Source of the DNA: Verrucomicrobiales bacterium
GTDB lineage: Bacteria > Verrucomicrobiota > Verrucomicrobiia > Verrucomicrobiales > SLCJ01
NCBI GenBank assembly: GCA_007125835.1
Contig: SLCJ01000376.1
Location: 1-16,446 of the forward strand
Direction of reading: 5' to 3'
Length of the DNA stretch: 16,446 bases
The position numbers and the translations under genes were made by a program. Below are positions 1 to 7,354 of this stretch, in pieces. Every line of letters begins with the position of its first letter. The stretch's first letter is position 1. The notes under the pieces are model-generated. The model made no database searches. It saw only the letters and a program-made list of their open reading frames with translations, and was not told the DNA's origin.

Positions 1-1679
1 CGTTTGCGGCGGCGGAGGTAGGCGGGGAGGTCGAGGTCTTCACCGTCGATGACGGTGGGTTCGCCTTGGTCGAAGCGGCCGCCGCCGGCTTCGGGGCGGG
101 TGGAGGCACCGAGGCGCAGTTCCGCTTGTCCGACCTCGTCGGCTTCGGTGGAGGGGCGGAGGCGGATGCGGGTGGTCGGTTTTGCGGGCGGGGCTTGGGT
201 GGCGGTGGCAGGTGGCTCGGTGCTACGGGCGACGGATCGTTTCTGACGCTCGGGTTCTGGCTCGGGTTCCGGCTCCGCTTCTGGCTCGCGTGCTTTTGGG
301 GTGGGCTCCGGTTCTGGTTCGGGTTCGGGCTGCGGAGTGGGTTCGGGTTCCGGGGCAGGTTCTGGCGCGGGTTCCGGCGCGGGTTCTGGCGCGGGTTCTG
401 GCGCGGGTTCTGGCGCGGGTTCTGGTTCCGGCTCGGGGGCAGGCTCAGGCTCAGGTTCGGGTTCGGGTTCGGGTTCGGGAACCGGTTCTGGCACGGGTTC
501 TGGCACGGGTTCCGCTTCCGGTGCGGCTTCGGCTTCGAGGGGTTCCTGCGCGGGAGCGGGTGCGGAGAAGAGGTCGGTCTGTGCTTTCGTCGCGGTGGCG
601 GAATCGTCGCTGGAATCAGCGGCGTCGGCGTCGGCGGTTGCGGGTGAGGAAACCTGTTCTTTTTTGGTGGCAGGTGCTTTGGGTTCGGGGTGGGACTCGG
701 TGCCTTCGGCTAGGGAGCTGAAAAGGGTGACCGACAGGCTGCGTTTGAGCGAGGGGTCGGTGGCGATGCCGAAGAAAATCTGGGTGGATTCGCTGACGTG
801 TTTGGCGAGTTCGGCCATCAGGGTTTGCACTTCAAAAATGCGGAGATCTTCGTTGCCGGTGATGTGAACGAGCACGTTGGCGGAGTGATTGAGCAGGCGT
901 CCGCGGCTGAGCAGCGGGCTCTTGAGGGCGCGCTCGAGGGCTTGTTTGGCGCGGTCTTCGCCGGTGCCGAGGCCGTGGCCGAAGAGGCAGTGGCCGTTGG
1001 ATTGGCGGAGCAGGGTGAGGAGGTCGTCGAGGCCGATGCGAATGATGCCGGGTCGGGTGACGAGCGTGGCGACTCCGCGCATGGACTGGCCGAGGAGGTT
1101 GTCGGCGGCTTCGAAGGCGCGCTGGATGCCATCGGTGGGGGAGATCAGTTCTTCGAGGCGGTCGTTTTCAAAGAGAATGACCGCATCGGCCTCGCGGCGG
1201 ATGCCCTCGAGGGCCTGGGCGGCCTGGTCTTTGCGGCGGTTGCCCTCGAAGGAAAAGGGCATGGTGACGAAGGCGATGACCATGGCTCCGGCTTCGCGGG
1301 CGATGCGCGCGACTTCGGGGCCGGCTCCGGAGCCGGTGCCGCCGCCGAGTCCGAGGCAGAGGAAGACGAGGCGGCGGCGTTCGACGGCGCGGGTGATGTT
1401 TTCGGCGGATTCGAGGGCGGCGTTGCGGCCGATCTCGGGGTCGCCGCCGGCACCGAGGCCCTTGGTGAGGTTGGGGCCGAGCTGGATGCGTTCTCCGGCG
1501 ACGGCGGAGTTGAGGTCGCGGATGTCGGTGTTGAGGGTGAGTAGTTCAACTCCCTCGGCACCATCCATGGCCATGCGGGCGACGACGTTGCTGCCGGCTC
1601 CGCCGATGCCAACGACTTTGACAGTGGCTCCGGCGGCTTCGGTGAGGATGTCCTGGGTATCGCGGGGAAACTCGATCAT
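1..1679 (-). CDS. ftsZ: Cell division protein FtsZ, 3' end just outside the window
   Basis: Tubulin-like GTPase that polymerises at midcell into the Z ring and recruits the divisome. The ATG at 1679 opens a frame that stays open for 559 codons to the window edge. The GTPase domain spans about residues 18-225: an N-terminal glycine loop (VGIGGAGSN), NTD at 50-52, the tubulin signature GGGTGSGAG at 112-120, FEGNRR at 144-149 and END at 171-173. The C-terminal domain (EDRA...SPLL onward) runs to about 322. An unusually long linker of about 225 residues follows, including a Glu-Pro repeat. The frame ends with DLPAYLRRRK, a good match to the conserved FtsZ tail peptide that binds FtsA, so only the last codon or codons are missing. 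Oddity: the T7 loop reads RIGLDD where the family has N-x-D-x-x-D, so the first two of its three conserved residues are replaced. It starts 65 bp after ftsA, without a recognisable Shine-Dalgarno sequence. Identity is certain; normal GTPase activity is not. Confidence 0.97.
   Translation of the reverse strand, partial: MIEFPRDTQDILTEAAGATVKVVGIGGAGSNVVARMAMDGAEGVELLTLNTDIRDLNSAVAGERIQLGPNLTKGLGAGGDPEIGRNAALESAENITRAVERRRLVFLCLGLGGGTGSGAGPEVARIAREAGAMVIAFVTMPFSFEGNRRKDQAAQALEGIRREADAVILFENDRLEELISPTDGIQRAFEAADNLLGQSMRGVATLVTRPGIIRIGLDDLLTLLRQSNGHCLFGHGLGTGEDRAKQALERALKSPLLSRGRLLNHSANVLVHITGNEDLRIFEVQTLMAELAKHVSESTQIFFGIATDPSLKRSLSVTLFSSLAEGTESHPEPKAPATKKEQVSSPATADADAADSSDDSATATKAQTDLFSAPAPAQEPLEAEAAPEAEPVPEPVPEPVPEPEPEPEPEPEPAPEPEPEPAPEPAPEPAPEPAPEPAPEPAPEPEPTPQPEPEPEPEPTPKAREPEAEPEPEPEPERQKRSVARSTEPPATATQAPPAKPTTRIRLRPSTEADEVGQAELRLGASTRPEAGGGRFDQGEPTVIDGEDLDLPAYLRRRK
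246..512 (-). repeat. Glu-Pro / Ala-Pro repeat tract in the FtsZ linker
   Basis: On the minus strand this stretch encodes about residues 390-478 of FtsZ, an almost unbroken run of E-P, P-A-P-E and P-V-P-E units. The centre (361-420) is a five-fold tandem of a 12-base unit, TCTGGCGCGGGT on the plus strand with one TTCC variant, encoding PAPE each time. The flanks use six-base GAACCC-type units. Similar Glu-Pro and Lys-Pro runs are known from TonB, where they form a stiff extended arm. The tandem DNA is prone to slippage, so copy number may vary between strains. Other frames over this tract read as Gly-Ser or Ala-Arg repeats and are not genes. Confidence 0.9.
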
Positions 1680-1744
1680 GATCTGTGGATTGGTTGCAGG
1701 TTTTGGATTGGCGTGAGGAGGGAGGCAAAAAGAGGAAGGCGGAT

Positions 1745-2956
1745 TCAGCGGATGCGGGAGAAGAGGCTGCGCACGAGGGAGCGGAGGCGCCCGGCTTCGC
1801 GCAGGTCGTTGTCGCGGAGCTGGGCGTAGCGGATGAGTCCGAGTGCGGTGGAGTAGGCGGGGTTTTCGCTGGCGGCGGGAGGCCCCTGGGTGTGCGGCGG
1901 CTCGTGGCGCTGCACGGGCATTTGGAAGATCTCCTTGGCGAGTCGGTCGATGCCGTGGAGGCGGCTGGAGCCGCCGGTGAGCCAGACGCCGCCGGCGATG
2001 CGGTCGAGGCCGCCGTTTTTGCGCAGGCGGTCGCGGAGCAGTTCGAAGGTTTCGGCGACGCGGGCGTTGATGACGAGGTCGAGTTCTTCGCGGCGGATGT
2101 GGCGTCCTGTGAACGAGGGTTCGTCGGCGAGGTGGACGGTTTCGGACAATTCGGGGTCGCCGGGGATGGCGCAGCCTTCGGTGATTTTAACCTTTTCCGC
2201 CTTGGAGAGGGGCAGCTTGAAGCAGACGGCGATGTCGTTGGTGATGTGGTCGCCGCCGACGGGGATGCAGCCGGACTGGGCGACGACGCCGTCGCGGTAG
2301 AGGGCGTAGTCGGTGGTGCCGCCGCCGATATCGATCATGAGCGCGCCTTGCTCGCGGGCGGGGCGGTTGAGGACGATTTGCGCCGAGGCCAGAGGGGAGA
2401 AGACGACGGCCTCGACATCGAGCATCATTTCCTTGATGCAGGTGATGGCGTTGCTGATGCGGGTTTTGACGCCGTGGACGATGTGGTAGGACGCTTCGAG
2501 GCGGTTGCAGAGGCGGCCGAGCGGGTTAATCACGCGCTCCTGGCCGTCGACGTAGTAATGGCGCAGTGCGCTGTGGATGAAGACGTTTTCGCGCGGGATT
2601 TCCACTTCGCGGCTGACGCGCTTCAGTTCCTCGATGTCCTCCTCGGTGATTTCGTTCTGGTCTTCGGGCAGGTCGATCAGTCCGCGGTTGTTGAGGCTTT
2701 GGATGTGGCCGCCGGAGACGGAGAGGATGACGGTGCGGATCTGCACGTCGGAGCGTTCCTCGGCGCGGAAGATGGCCTCGTGGAGGCAGGTGTGGACGGT
2801 TTTGAAGTCGGTGATTTCGCCCTTGCGCACGCCGCGCGAGGGGGTTTCGCCGGTGCCGAGGATTTTGATGCTGCCATCGGAGTTGATCTCGCCGACGACG
2901 GCGAGGATCTTCGAGGTGCCGATTTCAATGCCTACGTGGATCTTGCTGCGTGCCAT
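1745..2956 (-). CDS. ftsA: Cell division protein FtsA
   Basis: Actin-like ATPase that tethers FtsZ filaments to the inner face of the cytoplasmic membrane and links them to later divisome proteins. The product is 403 residues, close to the usual length (about 420). An actin-type phosphate loop lies at the N-terminus (VGIEIGTSK, 8-16), the SHS2/1C region follows at about 80-160, the second phosphate motif DIGGGTTD is at 209-216, and the adenosine motif GGVWLTGGSSRL is at 322-333. The last 14 residues (RLRSLVRSLFSRIR) form a basic amphipathic helix, as expected of the FtsA membrane-targeting sequence. The gene sits between ftsQ (52 bp upstream) and ftsZ (65 bp downstream), the standard order. 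The ATG at 2956 is followed directly by conserved sequence, which fixes the start, although no Shine-Dalgarno is visible. Confidence 0.97.
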   Translation of the reverse strand: MARSKIHVGIEIGTSKILAVVGEINSDGSIKILGTGETPSRGVRKGEITDFKTVHTCLHEAIFRAEERSDVQIRTVILSVSGGHIQSLNNRGLIDLPEDQNEITEEDIEELKRVSREVEIPRENVFIHSALRHYYVDGQERVINPLGRLCNRLEASYHIVHGVKTRISNAITCIKEMMLDVEAVVFSPLASAQIVLNRPAREQGALMIDIGGGTTDYALYRDGVVAQSGCIPVGGDHITNDIAVCFKLPLSKAEKVKITEGCAIPGDPELSETVHLADEPSFTGRHIRREELDLVINARVAETFELLRDRLRKNGGLDRIAGGVWLTGGSSRLHGIDRLAKEIFQMPVQRHEPPHTQGPPAASENPAYSTALGLIRYAQLRDNDLREAGRLRSLVRSLFSRIR

Positions 2957-3008
2957 GGATGGAGCTGTCGTTCGGGGGCGGAGGGTTGGGGGCTACTATG
3001 CAGCCGAT

Positions 3009-4016
3009 TCAGCTGCGGTTCAAGATCGCCTGCAAGTCGCGGGAGCGGCGTCCTTCGGGGGAGAGGGGTGCGGGGGCCGGGTTGGCGGGCGGGGCGAGCA
3101 TGCGCGCGCGCGGCGGCCGTGGTTCGGAGGAGGCGAGGCGCACGGCGGCATTGCGGCGCGGCAGTAGATTGGCGGAATCGATTTCGAGGCCGCGCGAGCG
3201 GAATTCTTCGAGGATGAGGCGGAAGCGCATGAAGTCCTCGACGGGGGTGGCGGTGGAGAGGCGCGCGCGCTGGCCGGAGCGGGTACGAAGTTCAAGGGTG
3301 TAGCCGTTGACGATGGAGACAGCCTCGATGAGCGGGTCGGTGGGGTCGTCGCGGCGGAAAATCCCGGCGAGCAGGGCGAGTGCGTCGCGGGCGAGCGGAT
3401 CCTCGAGGTTTTGGCCGGGTGCAAGTCCGGTGGCATCGATCACTTCGAGGCTGGGCAGGCCGACGGTTTCGGGGCCGAGGTGGCGGCTTTGGAAAAGGCG
3501 GCCGCGTTCGTCGACCAAAATGCCGGAGCCCGGGCTGTGGGCGCGCAGGCCGGCGGCGTGGCAGACGATCCAGGCGATGGGCCGCCGTTCGCTGAGGCGG
3601 ATTTCGAGGCGGTCGGGGAGGATTTTCCCGACTTCTGCGGTTTCCACCTGGGGCAGGGCTTCGAGGCGTTCGCGCACGGCAACGAGATCGAGTTCGAGCA
3701 GGTTGACGCCTTCGCGGACTCCGGCAGCGGCGAGTGACTCGCCGCGGTTGAGGCGGCCGTCGGTTTCGTAGAGGATGTGATTGAGTGTGAAGTGGTCGTT
3801 TTGAAGGATGGCGGTGCGGAAGGCGTGGTGGAGCATGACCAGGGTCATGACGGCGGCGCTGACGAGGACCATCCCCTGGAACAAGCGCTTGAGGAGGGTG
3901 GCGCGGCGCATCTTCAGGCTGCGGCGCGTCTCGATGTGGTCGACATTGATCATGCGCGGGTCGTCCTTCCCGGGCAATTTCAACGATCGGCGGCGTTTGG
4001 GTTTATTGCGTTTCAT
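3009..4016 (-). CDS. ftsQ: Cell division protein FtsQ
   Basis: Bitopic divisome protein that, in other bacteria, holds the FtsB-FtsL pair and couples the early Z ring to septal synthesis. The 335-residue product has a strongly basic cytoplasmic segment (1-44), one transmembrane helix at about 45-66, a POTRA domain at about 75-143 with the typical pattern G-x-N-L-L-x-L-D-L ... LPQVETAEVGKILPDRLEI, the family hallmark ERRPIAW at 143-149, and a beta domain ending near residue 294. A basic, proline-rich tail of about 40 residues follows, which makes it longer than the E. coli protein (276). Its ATG overlaps the ddl stop by four bases (ATGA), suggesting translational coupling. The low sequence conservation normal for FtsQ leaves slight doubt, but motifs and position between ddl and ftsA settle it. 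Confidence 0.93.
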   Translation of the reverse strand: MKRNKPKRRRSLKLPGKDDPRMINVDHIETRRSLKMRRATLLKRLFQGMVLVSAAVMTLVMLHHAFRTAILQNDHFTLNHILYETDGRLNRGESLAAAGVREGVNLLELDLVAVRERLEALPQVETAEVGKILPDRLEIRLSERRPIAWIVCHAAGLRAHSPGSGILVDERGRLFQSRHLGPETVGLPSLEVIDATGLAPGQNLEDPLARDALALLAGIFRRDDPTDPLIEAVSIVNGYTLELRTRSGQRARLSTATPVEDFMRFRLILEEFRSRGLEIDSANLLPRRNAAVRLASSEPRPPRARMLAPPANPAPAPLSPEGRRSRDLQAILNRS

Positions 4017-5008
4017 GGCTGCGTCTTGGTGTTAGGAGCGCGCAGGGCGAGGGACTGGTTGAGAATGGTGAGGCAGAGGTTGGTGAAGGAAAGGCCGGAT
4101 GCTTCGGCGGCTTTGGGCAGAAGGCTGGTGGTGGTCATGCCGGGAATCGTGTTGGCCTCCAGCACCCATGGATTGTTGTGCGGGTCGAGCAAGACGTCAA
4201 CGCGTGAATAAACTTCGATGCCCAGCGCCCGGTGGGCGTGCAGGGCGGCCTGCTGGACACGGGCGGCGGTGGCGGCATCGATGGGTGCCGGGCAGAGGTA
4301 GTCGGACCCGCCGCCGCCGCCGAGCCAAGGGTATTTGTTCTCCATGTTGTAGAAGCCGTCGCGCGGGCGGATTTCAACGATCGGCAGCGGGGTGTCGTCG
4401 AGGATGCCGACTGTCAGCTCGCGGCCATCGATGAAGTCTTCGACCAGGGCTTCCCGGCTCATGTGAAACACATCGGCGAGGGCGTTTTCCCAATCGGCCG
4501 GAGTGCGCACGATGTGAACGCCGACGCTGGAGCCTTCGCGCGGAGGTTTGACGACGACGGGGAGCTTGGCGGGCACGGGGTGTTCGGAGCTGCGGTCGAG
4601 CAGGCGGCTGTCCGGGGTGGGCACATTGGCGCGGGTGAAGGCGTCTTTGGAGCGTGCCTTGTCGAAGGCGAGGCGGCTCGAGGCTTCGCCTGCTCCGGTG
4701 TAGGGGATGCCTCGCGCTTCGAGTTCGGCCTGGACGCCGCCGTCTTCGCCGAACACGCCATGGAGGGCGATGAAGGCAATGGTGGTGTCGTCGGGGAGGA
4801 CGAAACCAGCGTCTCGGACGTCGACGGTGACGACGGGATGTCCGGCCTCGTGCAGGGCGTGGGCGATGGCCTCGCCGGTGCGCAGCGAAACCTCGCGCTC
4901 CGAGCCCGGGCCGCCTTGGAGGACGGCGACGCGCACGCGCGACGGCTCGGGCGTGGTGGCGGCGGGATTGGCGGATGGCTGGGTTTCCTGGCGTGAGGTG
5001 GTATTCAT
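4013..5008 (-). CDS. ddl: D-alanine--D-alanine ligase
   Basis: ATP-grasp ligase in the cytoplasm that joins two D-alanines to make the dipeptide MurF adds to the muropeptide precursor. The product is 331 residues, slightly longer than DdlB (306) because of a polar N-terminal extension of about 24. Visible motifs: GGPGSEREVSL at 32-42 (E37 matches the D-Ala1-binding Glu), HGVFGEDGG at 83-91, KPPREGSSVG at 154-163 (Ser of the active-site triad), the omega-loop tyrosine in FYNMENKY (Y220), YLCPAP at 237-242 and EANTIPGMT at 284-292. The tyrosine omega loop points to D-Ala-D-Ala rather than D-Ala-D-lactate activity. The omega loop carries an unusual run of five glycines. The gene starts 14 bp after murC-murB, with only a weak GGAA upstream, and overlaps ftsQ. 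Confidence 0.96.
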   Translation of the reverse strand: MNTTSRQETQPSANPAATTPEPSRVRVAVLQGGPGSEREVSLRTGEAIAHALHEAGHPVVTVDVRDAGFVLPDDTTIAFIALHGVFGEDGGVQAELEARGIPYTGAGEASSRLAFDKARSKDAFTRANVPTPDSRLLDRSSEHPVPAKLPVVVKPPREGSSVGVHIVRTPADWENALADVFHMSREALVEDFIDGRELTVGILDDTPLPIVEIRPRDGFYNMENKYPWLGGGGGSDYLCPAPIDAATAARVQQAALHAHRALGIEVYSRVDVLLDPHNNPWVLEANTIPGMTTTSLLPKAAEASGLSFTNLCLTILNQSLALRAPNTKTQP

Positions 5009-5022
5009 ATCATGGTTTCCGT

Positions 5023-7320
5023 TTAAAAGAGCAGATCTTCCTCGCCGATGACCTTTACCTCGGGTTCGAGCTGGATGCCGAGGCGGTTTTTAACGGTCAG
5101 GCGCACTTCCTCGATGAGGGCAAGCACGTCGCGGGCGGTGGCATGGTTTTCGTTGACGATGAAATTACCGTGGACCTGCGACACGCGGGCGCCGCCGCGG
5201 GCGAGGCCCTTGAGGCCCAATTGGTCGATGAGCGAGCCGGCGTGGCTGTCGCTCGGGTTTTTGAAGGCGCAACCGGCGCTGGCGGCGACGGGTTGCGAGG
5301 AGCGGCGTTTCGAGCGGGAGGCTTCGAAGGCGGCATCGATGGCTTCGAGCGGGGTGTCGGGCGTGCCTTGGAACACGGCTTCGAGAGCGAATTCGTGATC
5401 GAGAGCGGGCACGTCTCGGTAGCGCGCGTGGAAGGCATGGGCGGGCCGCTCTTCGATGCCGCCTTCGTGGGTGAGGACGCGAATGCTGGTTGTCTGGTCG
5501 AAGGTTTGAATGCCCATGGCGCCGGCATTCATGCGCAGCGCGCCGCCGACCAGGCCAGGCACGCCTTCCATCCATTCGAGCCCGCCGATGCGGGCAGTTC
5601 GTGCGGCGGCGGCGAGAGCTTTGAGGCGGACGCCGGCTCCGGCGCGGATGGTGCCGTCTGGGCCGGCCTCGATAGCGGCGAATTCGCCACGCGCGGGATG
5701 GATGACGAGGCCTGGGATGCCGCCGTCGCGGATGATGAGGTTGGAGCCGCGCCCGAGCACGCGCAGCGGCAGTCCGGTGGCGCGGGCGTGGCGGACGAGG
5801 GCGGCCAAGCTCTCGAATGTGGAAGGTTCGGCCCAGAACTGGGCACAGCCGCCGACGAGCATGGTGGTGTGCTTGCGCATCGGCTCGTAGAGGCGGGCGA
5901 CGAGGTTGGGTTCGCCGGTGGCGTCGATCAAGGCGTCGAGGGTGGCGAGGTCGCGGGCCAGGGGGGTGGCGCACTCGTGAACATTGCCGGCACCGAGGGT
6001 GATCAGCAGGTCGCCGGGGCGCATGGCATTGCCGGCGGCAAGGCGAGCGGAGGCGAGGTCGGGGATGTGACGCATGCGGGTGGGCGCGTCGGCGGCGCGT
6101 GCGGCTTCGACGAGGGAGTCGCCTTCGGCGTCGGGCTGTTGTGGTTCGCCGGCGGGATAGACGCGGGTGATCCAGGCGGCTTCCGCCCGATCGAAGGCGC
6201 GCGCGAATTGCTCGCGCAGAGCACGCGTGCGTGAGTAACGATGCGGCTGAAACAGGCAGAGAACGCGTTCGCTTCCCGCGGAGCAGGCGGCCTCCAGGGT
6301 GGCGCGGATTTCGGTCGGGTGATGGCCGTAGTCGTCGACAAGGTGGAAGCGTTGCGAGCGGTAGCGTGTTTCAAAGCGGCGGCGCGCTCCGCGGAACGAG
6401 GCGAGGGCATCGCGCAGCGAATCGGGCGCGATGCCGAGGCGTGTGCCGAGGGCGATCACGGCAAGGGCATTGAGGATGTTATGACGGCCCGGAAGCGCGA
6501 GCTGGAACCATCCGAGGTCGTTTTGGCGGAAGGAGGCGCGGAAGCGTCCGTCGGTGGCATCGGTGGCGCGGATGTCGGCTTGGGGCGAGAAGCCGTAGGC
6601 GATGGCGTCGTGGTGCTCGCGTCCGAGGGCGGCGGCTCCGGGATCGTCGGCGCAGAAGAAGACGGTGCCGGAGGTATTGGCCAAGAGGGTGCGGAAGACG
6701 GTGTGGATGGCGTCGAGGTCGGCGTGGAAGTCGAGGTGGTCGGCTTCGACATTGAGCAGGATGGTGTGGTGGGGGTGGAAGCAGGTGATGGTGCCGTCGC
6801 TCTCGTCGCCTTCGGCCACAAACAAACTGCCAGGAGCTTCCCAATGGGCGTTGCGGCCGAGAACCGGGGTCTCCGCGCCGACGTAGTGGCCCGGGCGCAG
6901 GCCCGCGTGGCGCAAGGCGTGGGCGGCCATGGCCGAGGTGGTCGTTTTTCCATGCGTGCCGGCGACCACAATGCCTGTGGTGCCGCGCATCAGGGCGGCG
7001 AGGGCTTCGGCGCGGCGGATGAGCGGGATGTCGAGGGCGAGGGCGGCGTCGTAGGTGACATTGCCGGGTTTTACGGCGGAGGAGTAGATGACGGCGTCGC
7101 ATCCTTCGGCGTCGGCGGCATTGTGGGGTGTGGAGAGGCGTAGGCCGAGGCCGCGCAGGTAGTCGGTGTCCGCGGTGGAGACGCGGTCGGAGCCGCTGAC
7201 CTGGTGGCCGCGTTGGATGAGTAGTGCGGCGAGGCCGCTCATGCCGGAGCCGGCCACACCCAGCACATGGAGGCGGAGGGGGTGGGTTGGTTCGGCGATT
7301 TGTTGCAGGAGATCGGGCAT
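5023..7320 (-). CDS. murC-murB: Bifunctional MurC-MurB fusion: UDP-MurNAc--L-alanine ligase / UDP-enolpyruvyl-GlcNAc reductase
   Basis: A single 765-codon frame joins two consecutive cytoplasmic enzymes of the precursor pathway. Residues 1 to about 460 are MurC, which adds L-Ala to UDP-MurNAc: the Rossmann motif GVAGSGMSGLA at 21-31, ATP loop AGTHGKTTTS at 120-129, EADHLDFH at 192-199, GRHNILNA at 278-285 and DDYGHHPTEI at 329-338. Residues about 473-765 are MurB, which makes UDP-MurNAc by NADPH-dependent reduction: KHTTMLVGG at 483-491, the FAD motif VLGRGSNLI at 521-529, GVPGLVGGALRMNAGAMG at 586-603, YRD at 634-636, and SAGCAFKNP at 681-689 carrying the proton donor position, here Cys684. 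Domain lengths fit a full MurC and a short (type II) MurB, and the join has no internal stop or frameshift. MurC acts on the product of MurB, so fusion could favour channelling (inference). It begins 34 bp after murG with no clear Shine-Dalgarno. Confidence 0.95.
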   Translation of the reverse strand: MPDLLQQIAEPTHPLRLHVLGVAGSGMSGLAALLIQRGHQVSGSDRVSTADTDYLRGLGLRLSTPHNAADAEGCDAVIYSSAVKPGNVTYDAALALDIPLIRRAEALAALMRGTTGIVVAGTHGKTTTSAMAAHALRHAGLRPGHYVGAETPVLGRNAHWEAPGSLFVAEGDESDGTITCFHPHHTILLNVEADHLDFHADLDAIHTVFRTLLANTSGTVFFCADDPGAAALGREHHDAIAYGFSPQADIRATDATDGRFRASFRQNDLGWFQLALPGRHNILNALAVIALGTRLGIAPDSLRDALASFRGARRRFETRYRSQRFHLVDDYGHHPTEIRATLEAACSAGSERVLCLFQPHRYSRTRALREQFARAFDRAEAAWITRVYPAGEPQQPDAEGDSLVEAARAADAPTRMRHIPDLASARLAAGNAMRPGDLLITLGAGNVHECATPLARDLATLDALIDATGEPNLVARLYEPMRKHTTMLVGGCAQFWAEPSTFESLAALVRHARATGLPLRVLGRGSNLIIRDGGIPGLVIHPARGEFAAIEAGPDGTIRAGAGVRLKALAAAARTARIGGLEWMEGVPGLVGGALRMNAGAMGIQTFDQTTSIRVLTHEGGIEERPAHAFHARYRDVPALDHEFALEAVFQGTPDTPLEAIDAAFEASRSKRRSSQPVAASAGCAFKNPSDSHAGSLIDQLGLKGLARGGARVSQVHGNFIVNENHATARDVLALIEEVRLTVKNRLGIQLEPEVKVIGEEDLLF

Positions 7321-7354
7321 GGAAAAAGGGTGGGGCCGTTTGGCCGTCAGGCGG

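Noticed and set aside
66..867. Plus-strand frames encoding long Gly-Ser, Phe-Arg and Ala-Arg repeats
   Set aside because: They are the antisense reading of the Glu-Pro tract in ftsZ and have no start context or recognisable domain.
1680..1744. Dedicated ftsZ promoter or terminator between ftsA and ftsZ
   Set aside because: The 65-bp gap is pyrimidine-rich on the coding strand, but no -35/-10 pair and no hairpin with a T-run could be seen.
1685..3217. Plus-strand open frame of about 510 codons antisense to ftsA
   Set aside because: It mirrors GC-rich ftsA codons, has acidic low-complexity composition and no family motif; FtsA on the other strand is unambiguous.
4975..7143. Long plus-strand open frames antisense to murC-murB
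   Set aside because: Same GC-driven artefact: Gly/Ala/Glu-rich translation without domains, opposite a clearly coding strand.
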